A stretch of DNA of 64,000 nucleotides, from contig NC_088715.1 in the NCBI RefSeq assembly GCF_963576615.1, forward strand, positions 27,703,463 to 27,767,462, in the 5' to 3' direction. The notes below the pieces were generated by a model. The model did no database searches. It was not told where the DNA came from and saw only the letters and a program-made list of their open reading frames with translations. This stretch comes from Watersipora subatra (Eukaryota; Bryozoa; Gymnolaemata; Cheilostomatida; Watersiporidae). Numbering within the stretch: position 1 is the stretch's first letter; every line of letters begins with the position of its first letter. The position numbers and the translations under genes are program-made. Shown piece after piece: positions 41,901 to 53,900 of the stretch.

Positions 41901-44900
41901 TAGCCCAGGTTGGAAGCAAAAGACTCTCGATCACTCGCTCCATAGACTATTGCCATGAAAGGCTGTGGAAATAATTAAATGCATTGAACTGCCTTAGAGC
42001 AATATAGGTAGTGGCAAAAGACAAATAGAAAAAGAATATTCATGTTACAGCATTTTCCGGTCTACAGTGGATTTATTTGTCTTTGGAAAAACGCTGTTCG
42101 ATCAGAGGTATATATCAGCTATACTAGGAATGGTGCTATTTACCAAGTTTCCGTACAGCGATAGAGTAGCAATACCCCTCCATATGGCACTGCAATGTTT
42201 TTATGAATACAGCCGCATCGCTCTCATTCTGTCGTGATTCAGTACTGCTGTTTGAAAGTGAAACACCAGTGCGATGAGCCACCCTTGTGCCATGGAAAAG
42301 GCCTACATGTAAGCAATCACCAGCATTACACTAGTGCGAATAGGTTTTGCTTTCCTGTTGTTGCATATGCAAAAACTTTTGTTGACACGAGGCGTTGACA
42401 CGACACTACCATCGCTCTACTATAATAGCACTCTATGAAAACATAATCTGCCTGTCTGTCATGATCGCCACTGGCGTGACCAGGCGTGCTATCGCTGTAT
42501 GGAAACTTGCTAATTAGTTTGTAGGTGCATGTAGCCCATAAACAGCAGGGTAATGTCATGTCCTTGCAAGTAAATTCAGCCTATGACAGATATACTGTTA
42601 GGCTATTGGCATACAACACCCAAGGAGCTATCAGGTAATAGAGAAGTTTTGTCGATACAGTAGATGCTCTTATGACGTAAATAATTCATTCCTAGAACGT
42701 ATACGTTATAATGCTCTAGCGTTATCAGTTTAAACAGTAAAATACATGTAAATCGACTGATTCGCTCAAAGATCTTTCCAAAATTGCATCTTTTGCCATA
42801 AAAAAGGAAACGTTATAGACTAAACTTTTTAATTCAATGACTGTACAGTAACTATAGTATTACTGGTTTGCATCAACAACTTTTCTCCTTTTATTTTCAC
42901 AGTAAAGGGGAACACGCACATTCAATTTTAATTTTCATCAGTCTTTGTGTTTTTTTACACAAAGCAAGGTCTATTCTGTAAAAAAAATAATACAAAGTAT
43001 TTTGTATGTATGTTAAGTAAAACAAATGTACTGTATACTTTTACTAAACTTGCAAGAGCGATTGTCTGTATGAGGGTTTGATGTAAGGATAAAATATAGC
43101 TTTTGATGAGAGTAACATCAGTGAAATTCAGCTTGGTATACCGACACTAACACCTGCACTTATCAATTGTCTTTAGGTACTTCTGCATTATTGCGCGACT
43201 ACTTATTCCCTGCGCTTTATTGACACACCTGACAATCTCCCACGTCGAACTAAATCGCCAGAGTACTTATACATATATAATAAAGATAACCAATTATGGC
43301 GTCTTCACTCCCAAGTGTGACAAGAAAACAAACAATATTTTAAGGCTGATCATGAGACTCTTGTTATTCAAATTGAATTGGAGAATATGCACCTTTACGT
43401 TGTATGAAGTTCGAAATAAAAGCTACGTAATTCTTTACGTTACATGGAATTAACGGTATAGGAGGGTATACTGTAGTAGTGTAGTAGGTAATGCCTACCA
43501 GTTGACATGTTCAAGTAGCTTATGTTAGTCGAGTTAATAATGGAATATGTAGAAGTGTAGCTGGGACCAACTACGACGCATTCAGATTAGAGGTGCATGT
43601 ATACTGTAATAAGTAAGGTACAGTTGTGTTACAGAGAACACAGTCTATATCGTGTGAGTTACTGTCAAATCATGAAAGACTAACTGAAAATGTCTCAAGA
43701 ACAGAGTATAATAATTAGTTAACATTCACAAAACATGATTCTGTAAAAATGCACAACGGAGCAAAAGATACGAGCCAATCAAAAAATATAACGCTAAAAT
43801 GGCACCAGTAGCAGGTTTTTTAGACAACTTAATTTGCAGTTTACCAACCATTAAATATTAAAGAGCGTGGGTCCCATGCTAAACTTTCCAAAAAAAGCAT
43901 GCAAAAGAACACAGGCTATTTGCTAACCTTGCTGCTTTCTAGTTGGTGTGGCATGTCTCCAGAAACTTCTAAAGCTTGAGTGAAATAGGTGTGCTGAGGT
44001 TGGGGCATTAGGTTAGAGACATTCACGCCTACACCATCCATCTGTGGTGCAAATCTTGTGGATCCAAACGCTAGTAGTACCCATATCTTTTGGTAGATGT
44101 CATTTATCGAGTTCTTGAATTGAGGCATTACATATTTTATGTCGTACTGGTCGATACTCGGCAAAAAGTACAAAGATGGATCGGCTGGGTCTGTTAGTCT
44201 AACATTCTTGCTGTCTTGTGAGCGAACAATTACGGCTACCAAAATGGGGGATGAAGCTTGAAGCTCAGTTGTAACGGACCATTCTAGCACAACTCGTTCC
44301 TCTAAAAAAAGACAATGTTGAAACATGAAATAGGTGGTTAAAATTACAGTTACACCATGCAGTATTCATACAGATAAGTTTCATTTAAAGAACATATGTG
44401 ACTTTTAGCAAGACTTCTAACTGAACTTAGGCATTTGCAGTAAAAATTGTACAAATATAATAATTTAACAAATATATAAATATGTATATAAACTACTATG
44501 CTAGCAATACTTATGAGCAATACTTATAGCTATGAGTGTCCTGACGTACAAGCGATTTGAGATACAGTCATACTTCGACTTACGAGCTTAATGCGTTTTG
44601 GGACTGAGCTTGTATGTCAATTTACTCGCATGTTGGTGCAATTTATTTATATATATAACAATTAAATATATATTGATTGGTTTCCATTCTCTAGAAAAAC
44701 GCAAACAAAAACACTTAAAACAAGTATTGTAACAGAAAAAATGTTGGTAATTGTCCTAATTGGTAATTGGTAATCCTAATCGGTAATTCCTAATTGGTAA
44801 TTGTTTACATGCTTTCAAAAAACAACAAATAAAAAATAATGCAAGGAAATGTGATTAATTAAAATGTAAAATTAAATACATACAATAGCAGCTAACACTA

Positions 44901-47900
44901 GCATTTTACACAGAGGGCAAGATAAGTTATCCTTCATTACAACAGTTGACTTTGATAAATTTAGATTCTGATGCAGAGACTTTAAGCAAACTTTCATTTT
45001 AAATTTAACATAATTAAAATTTCTTTGGCATTCATAGTTTTAAGTTTCTCGGGGCTTAGCTAATTTTTCTTTTTTCTCTCTCCCGTTCAGCTGGTCATTT
45101 TAAGAGAAACCTATCTAAGGATGTTTGCCTTTGTCGCCCTTTCAACATGTTGCAAAAAAGACGAACACAAATGTCGTCACAAAGGGTTAATGCACGACCA
45201 TTAGCCAACTTGTCCGAATGTCTATTTTTTATAGTCTTGATAAATAGCACCGGCTTTTCCCATAGTATCATTTTAGTTACACTGTCACAGGCCAATCGTT
45301 TGTCTTTTAATCAAAGCCTGAGCAGTTTCTCCATCTCGTCGTGAAGATCGCTGCACCGGTTAGAGGTTAGTCCTTTTGCAGACTTAATGCCTTTAATATA
45401 ATCCTTCTGTTTGATAATTGTGCATATTGTGGATGTATTTCTGTCATATTGCTGAGCTAGCTCAATCACGCATACACATTTCTCAACATTTCTACATATT
45501 TTTCAATAATTTCACAATTGATAACAATTGATATCAATCGTTATCATTCGCTTTTTTTTGCATTATCCTTCATTGTACCGGTTAACATTCGGTCTACGCA
45601 CAGTACTTTTAATTCCCTTAATTCTGCACTGAAAAAAGCCCACAAAAAACATAGTGAAAAAGTATAGCCTGAGCAGTTGAAAAATACTGAGTGATGCTGT
45701 TCTCATAAGACACCTTTGACATACTTGGCCACTGACCAGTGTGGACCTGTTGGGGCACTCGTAAGTCAAAGTATGGCTGTACAAGGAATGGAGAGAATTT
45801 CTACATAAATTTTTGTTTTGAGATACGAAACAAATTTGAAACACAACAAATATGAGACGATGCGGTCGCTATGTGGCCAAGTGTGTGACAGGCTGCTCAT
45901 GAGAACAGCATCGGTAAGTCTTTTTCATCAATTAGTTTGAGAAAGTTTTTAAAAGGACTGCTAAAAGTGTAGGTGAAAATGTGACACAAAGCAATGCAAA
46001 AAAAGCTAAGCCAGAAAAAAATGGAAATGAAGTTAAAAGTAAATTTTTTGTAACATAAGATTAAAACTTACTGCTAAGTGTGTGTATAGTATACCAAGTT
46101 TATATAAGTTAAATTTAAAGTTCATGTTACGTACCGTCACAAAAGTCTAGTATACCGAACGCATTGCTGTCAAGTGAACGCATTGCTACCATAGGTCTCG
46201 AAGGTAAGAGCTCCTTACAGTGCTGTACATAATAATGTCATATTTTATTGAAGATCACAACCACTAGATAGGTATTTGTTACTTTGTGAGTGTAATGGTG
46301 AATAATAACAATTAAAATTGTTTTTTTTATTGTAATGTGCTGTTTTTAAGCGTTTTTTTTCCAGAAGATAGGAAGGGAGTAATTTATATTGAGTTATTTC
46401 GTAAAGGCAAAATGATTTGAGAAATATAAAAACTTAAATAACCACATGTAAGTACAAATTAATCCATGTAATATATGGGTCATGATCACAGAAGCCATGA
46501 TTAAGTCGAGATTGTAAGATTTGGAGCTATTTACATTAGCAGCTGAAAATTCTCAGTTATTTTGCAAAAAAAATTCGATTCTAGCTTAATTACAGCAGAT
46601 TTTATGGTCAATAAACTGAATGCACGTTTACCATTAGTGCGAAAACATAGTTCTAAGAAAACTGGTGTTAAAGTTTGAGAAACAAAAAACAATGCACAAT
46701 TTCGTTTACCTTTCAAAACGTCATAGAACCAATATCAAGATGTTGTGATATTTATCTAGATTTCTGTATTAATATCCAAAATATTATGCTGAATTTAAAA
46801 ATCTAAACAGATTTTAGCTGGTTGTCATAGAAATAGCTGTATATTTATAAGAAAATGTATTACTTAATTTTGTAGATATTAAAAACGGCTTGGCAGTACC
46901 ACGTTATCAGGCACAGCCAAATCATCACCAAATATTCAGAAAAATAACAACAGTAACATGTTGCACACCATTGGTCACTGTATACTTCGATTTTGGAAAT
47001 TTGAATAATTATTTTTATAATTAAATCTGATAATAATCTTATAAAATCGAATAATTATTCTTATAATTAATTATTGTAATAATCTTGTAAGAATCATTAA
47101 AAAAATATCATCGTAATTCCCTTTACTTTCACCGATTTTGACATTAGTTGGAATACCAAATTACTCATTATAAGTGTCCAAAATGTCAGTTATCTTTAAA
47201 ATCAGCAAAAAAGAAACGATTATATTTATCGCAGGCCATTTTTCAGTACTTCCTGTTTAGCATAGCAACGGTTTAAAGGGGTTTTTTCCCGAGGATTAAA
47301 GACTTCTATTAGCTAAACTGATTTCAGATTCAGAAAGATCACTCTTTGATTGGTCCAGATGCACGTGTTACAAAAATCGTTACCACTACACTATTATAAA
47401 TTCAGTTGGTGCAACTTCAAAGTCGGATAACTCAACTTCATGATTTGCGACTTAACCATGGTTTCTGTGACCGCGACACATATATTTTATTTAAAGTTAT
47501 CCCACGACCAAACACGAGCAAAACGAGTGTTTGGGAGCTTTATGATAAATGCATATGTGTACACAACTCCCGAAAAGTATCCGCGAATGGCCAAAGGCAA
47601 ACCCTTGTACCGATATCTCATCAAAAAATTTAACCATTTTTCTGTGGAGTCGTTGAAGTATAATAATGATACAAAACACATATTCACCTATTTAAATATG
47701 TTACTAAGTCTTTGAAAATTGTCGACAATATCCTAAAACTTACCCATCTGATTGGATGATACATAACTAGCAACATTCAATTGGCCTAAAATCGCCATTA
47801 AAACCTGAAAAGCCTTTTTTAATCAAAATTAAGACCCGCCAACAACACGCCCATAAAGCCGTGCGACAGATAGCAGAATATGAAGCCGTGCGCATTTCAC

Positions 47901-50900
47901 AATGAAAACGTGTACATTTCACCAGTCTATGGCATTGTCCAATCGCCGAAGGTTTCTGTAATAGAAGTACTGAAAGAAGTACTAAAAGAAGTACTGAAAA
48001 ATGGCGTCCAATAAAAGATTTAAGATAAAAGACTTTTTGCCGATTTTAAAGTTAACTCTGACATTTTGGAAGCTTATAAGGAGTACTTTGGTATTCCAAC
48101 TGATGTCAAAAGCAGTGAAAGTAAAGGGAATGATGATGATATTTTCCTAACGACTCTTATAAGATTATTACAATATTTAATTATAAGAATAATTATTCGG
48201 TTTTATAAGATTATTATAAGATTTAATTATAAGAATAATCATTCGAATTTACAAGATTGAAGTATACAGTGACCGATGGTGTGCATTATGTTACTGTTAT
48301 TATTTTTCTAAAGATTTTGCTGATGACCCTACGGCTGTGCCCAATATCGCGGTACCACCGAGTCGTTTTTAAAATCTGCAAAACTAAGTATGACATTTTC
48401 TTATAGATATACAGCTATTTCTATGACAACCAGCTAAAATCTGTTTAGATTTTTAAATTCAGCATAATTTTTTGGAAATAAATATAGAAATCTAGTTAAA
48501 TATCACAACTTCTTGATATTGGTTGCTATGCCATTTTGAAATGTAAACAAAATTGTGCATTGGTTTTCGTTTCTCAAACTGTAACACCAGTTTTCTCAGA
48601 ACTATGTTTTCGCACTAATGGTAAATGTGCATTCAGTTCATTGACCATAAAATCTGCAGTAATTAAGCTGGAATCAAAATTTTTTTGCAAAATAACTGAG
48701 AATGTTTTCTTTCTGCTAGTGTAGATAACTCTAAATCTCACACACCCGACTGAACCACGGTTTCTGTGATCATGACCCATTTTTTTATTTTGCTACAGTT
48801 TGCAGAAAACTTCCAGACACACGTGAATGCTAATGCTTGCTTTCTGTTACAGATCACTGTCAAAACCATTCTACACTCAACACAACCGACTTTCAAACTG
48901 TGTATATTACACAGCAGCTTGCCCTTTTACTTCTAATATTGCATTTCTCCTATTGCAGGGGAGAGATATAAACATATAATCTTTTCCTTTCATTATTGCT
49001 GTTTGTTGTACATAATAACACCCAGTACATTACAGCTACCATTGCATCTACTATTGCATCTACCATTGCAGTTCTCCTATTGCCCTGCAGTGCCATTTGA
49101 CTGCTAATATTGCATTTCTCAACCAGCAGTACCCTTTCTTTTTTCCATTATCACTTTTGTCATGGGCTGTATGACAGGGGAATTTCTAGTTTATATATTT
49201 ATGTATACATATTCATGTTACATTTTTTAATTTTGCTATAGGACATTTTGATTTTAGATACGAATGCATTGACATACATGTATGAGCTCAGTCCTGGAAC
49301 TCATCAAGCTCATATCTCAAGACATTATGTACCAAGAAATGTACATGTATGTATTGTTTTAGTGATAAATGACAATTATTACTGATTTATGTAAATGTGA
49401 ATGATTGACTTGTAGCTGATAACTTACTTCCAATGATCATTGAAGTCATATTTGCTCCTAAGAATGAAAAATTAGTATTTGAATCTGAGGAGATTATCTT
49501 GATTGTGTCACCAGGTACGCGTCTTGGAGTGGGAATATACACAAACCTTTTGCCCCATTTGTTTACTGGAGGAACCTACAAAATTAAAGACAAGTTACTC
49601 AAAAAAGTCTCGTAGTATGAAGGCATTGAACTGAAGTTCCACGCTTTTCAGAGAAACTCGGTTGTGTAGGAACGGGGTGGAAAGCTAGAAAATATTTATC
49701 AAACATTTCTTGCCTTCTTGATTTTAAGTCACACAGCCGAAAGCAGAGCTCCATGTAGGTCAATGATTAAAACCTTACACTACCTTCTATGAGTCAGTGA
49801 GCACAACCTTGAACCACCTCATATGAGTCAGTGATCACAACCTTGAACCATCTCCTATGAGTCAGTGATCACAACGTTAAACCAACTATGAATCAATGAA
49901 CAAAACCTTATACTGCCTCTTATAAGTCAGTTATCACAACCTTGAACCATCTCCTATGAGTCAGTGATCACAACGTTAAACCAACTATGAATCAATGAAC
50001 AAAACCTTATACTGCCTCTTATGAGTCAGTTATCACAACCTTAAACCACCTTCTATGAGTCAGTGATCACAAACTTGCACCACATCCTATGAGTCGGTGA
50101 TTGCAACCTAAATCATAGCCTGTATATGACTTTTAAAATAAAGTTACAAAGCAACCTGGTTGTCAACTTTTGTCCAAACCACCAAATTTTTTAACGCCCT
50201 TCTTGCTCATTATCCACATCAATATCAATATATGGTTGGTCGGTATCAAGATACGAACTCGGGACTACTATAACAAATTCTTAATAGATTACAGGTGATA
50301 ATAAAAAATTGGTTCCAATAATATTTTTATCATTTAGGACAAGTTTATTTTGTCATTATTTTTAGCAACCTACAGAAGCTATGAAAAGTAATAACTTTAT
50401 AAAATCGTTCAGGACACCATATATAACACGTTCAGTAGATATGTTATAACCATTCACAGATGTGAAACATAAAAATTTTAAAGGTTGACTTTTAAAGTTA
50501 CACTTTTAAAGGTTGACTTGCAACAAAATTCACATTACAGTTATTTGATATCAAAAGATTCACCATGTTTTACTCTGTTGTGTTGTAGGTGCAAAATATG
50601 TGGAAATGTGATTACAAGCTCTTAATAGCTCAAAAACAAACAGTTAATCGCAGCCATCACAAAACCGCCGTAGATCGGAATCTCTTTCCAAAACGGCTCA
50701 AATGGGACGTAGTTGTACAAGATGGCTTCTGTTTACACTTTCACGCAACCTCATTTGTCGAAATATTTTTACAAACAACTTCACGCATTCAATAAAACCA
50801 TGTCTATTGCTCATACGCGTCTGTTTTATCGTCATTGTAATGCTGTCACTTTCAGCACTGATATCCCATAACCTACCGTAAAAATTTGTTTAATTTGTTA

Positions 50901-53900
50901 ACCTTAGCTCGAAGGAGTCCATATCATTGTCTGATAATCATGACGAGTCTGTTGGTTACCTGTGATAATCGAAAAGTGCTGCAAAAATTATTGGTGAAGT
51001 ATTGGGTCACATGATCAGATTACGACTTGACGATTAGATAATGCCGAAACAGAACTGTAAAGTAGCGAGCATCTATATTTGATACGGGGTCTTCGGTAAA
51101 ACCCGAAGTGTTTGTCATAAACTAATGCTACGAGATGTTTTATATTGAGCCTTTTATAGGTCTTTCAATTCACGTGAGAAGATCAAGTCACAAAACAATA
51201 ACCAAATGTAACGACTACGTCAGAAAAATAAACTGATTCCGATCTTCGGCGGTTTCGTGATGGCTGCGATCAACTGTTCGTTTTTGAGCTTTTAAGAGCT
51301 TGTAATCACATTTTCACATATTTTGCACCTACAACACAGCAGAGTAAAACATGGTGAATCTTTTAATATCAAATAACTGTAATGTGAATTTTGTTGCAAG
51401 TCAACCTTTAAAATATTTAGAAATATAGTTAGAGTCAATTTATTGTGTAACTAGTTTAATGCCCAGCATTGCAATCATAATTGGGTAATAATTGGGTAAT
51501 AATTGGGTAATAATTGGGTATTAGAAATGTTTGACATAGAAAATTTCCTTTTATTTGGCTAAGTTTCATCCTCCAATGAATTTGATAAACTTGAGCTACT
51601 AGCGTAACCATAATAAAAGCTATCATTACAACTTTAGAAAAAAGATTGCGTCATCTCTCACGCAATCATCTTTTAGCCTGCTAGATGAAGCGCGAAGTGT
51701 GCTAGCTAAAATGTGAGGCCCTTAAAAAGTGACAAGTGCATAAGTATGTGAACAATCATTAGTTGCTATGAGCGGGCAGACCGCTATGTAGTCTAGTGGA
51801 TAGAACATCTGCCAGCAGACCTAGAGGTTCCTGTCCACAAGACTAGAAGTTCAAGTCTAGTGCAAAGCGAATTTTCCGTTCCTTGAACATTATCACTATA
51901 ACTGGGCACATGAATGACAAATGACAAACATGCACATGACAAACACTGATCTATACACATGTGTATAGATGCACATACCTGTTCTATGAGATGGTCTCTA
52001 GAGCGTTTGTTATAGTCATTGTAAGTACGAACATTTCCTGTGAATACAGCTACCCGCCGACTTGACTGGATCATGACACCAGTCAGATCTCCAGCAGACT
52101 GTGCGAGGAAACTAGTTTCGGGTTCAAGTTCAAAGGTTAATGTTTCTCCTGCAAGTGATAAGATATCACCTCAAGTTAGCGATGCTATAGGGAAAGCTTC
52201 AATTCATACAGTTGTCAAAAAATGAAAGATTATCTTTATTACTATCATCTGTATAAATCTCAAAGTCTGTCTGTAGTTTGCTTTGTCCAGCTATAGCTAT
52301 TGAAACAAAGTATTCGTATTGCAGAAGATTTGATCTCAGACCATCCTATTCACCAGTCCAATCCCTTAGGCCTGCTAGGTGGGTGCGTGCATACGCTACC
52401 GCTATCCGTTACAGCACAACACCACCGAGAGCGTTAGCATAATTTTATGTTGTGCTCAACCGTAAGAGCAAGTAGTTAGCTCTTATTAGTAAGCTTATTC
52501 AAATTAGCCATTGGCAATGTGCCAGGCTAATGGCAATGTGCCAGGAAACAATATTACTTCTCATTGTTTATAAGCCGATTTTTAATGTCCGTGCAACGCC
52601 AAGTCTACTAAAACAGGTGCGGTGTCCGTTCGTTCATTTGAATGGGCAACGCAACGAATGGGCAAAGCAAAAGAACGGGCAAGGCGAAAGAATGGACAAC
52701 ACGACTGAACAACAACGTGATAGAATAATAACGTGACAGAGTAGTAATGCAGCAGAGTAATACAAAAGTGCAGTAAGCTCTAATTTATTAGTGCCCAGCT
52801 GTTCTATGCTTAGTGAAATACTTGAATATTTAAATTTTGCAGCAGTGCAAGAGAGCATTACTCAATGTGAGCAGCCACCTTGGAAAGTGCTAAATCTATG
52901 CTTGCCAATTAAATTAGAACCAAGGAGAATATATGGAGAACAAAATTAGACTCATAAAAAACCAAGTTTAGATTGTACCATTTGTGTATCGAAGTCCAGC
53001 ATAGTCTATTGTAAGCGTTTCTCCAGGTCTATCTGGTATCACGATACGTACTTTGGTCGTTTCCTGCAATAATATGAGCACTGGTTAGAGCAACTTGCCA
53101 AACCAGGCCATTAGTAGAGCAGGAGGGCATCAAAAAGCTGTCAAAAAAAGTGATTTATTCCTTTTGGAGGTGGGCTATGTAATAAGAGTGGCATCTAGAT
53201 CAGAATTTTGAGCTGATTTTAAATATATGGTTTCTACACCTCTCAGATTGTTCATTTTTGAGTAATTTAATTAATATATTATTTTAATTAAATAAATGTC
53301 TGTAATGTTGCATGCGCTTCTACCAACAATGTAATAATGAAAGTAGCATATAGATACTAAATAACTAGCAATAACCTAAGTTGGAATCAATTCTGATAAC
53401 ATTAGAATATTTATTCTTCAAATATTATAATATTAGCATTGTATTATATAATATTATGTATTCCCAGTTTGGTTGATATTGTGGCAGCTTTACAGTTTGT
53501 CCTTGTTTTTCCGCAACCCATATATCATTACAGATCTGTAAAACAAAATGAAAAGTATTTTTAAAGACTCAGACCATGTATATATAACATTTTAGTATAC
53601 ATATATTCATCATTAATGCTTATTATGTTGAACCGTTTACTTTATTATCCAAGTGAAATCGCAATTATTCAGTCTTTTATACGGTATGACACATAATTAT
53701 GTATTCTAATCAAACATGAAGTGCACCTTTGGTTACGATCTAACGTTACAAATACTAACCTTCTAATTCACAGTCATCTGAGTCTTCTGCATCACTACTT
53801 TCATCTCCACCCTCTTTATTTCTATTGCTACAGCAGCTGCTTCTGCACATGTCCGTACACTTGAGATCTGTATTGTTGCACTGACAGCGACGAGCCTGGC

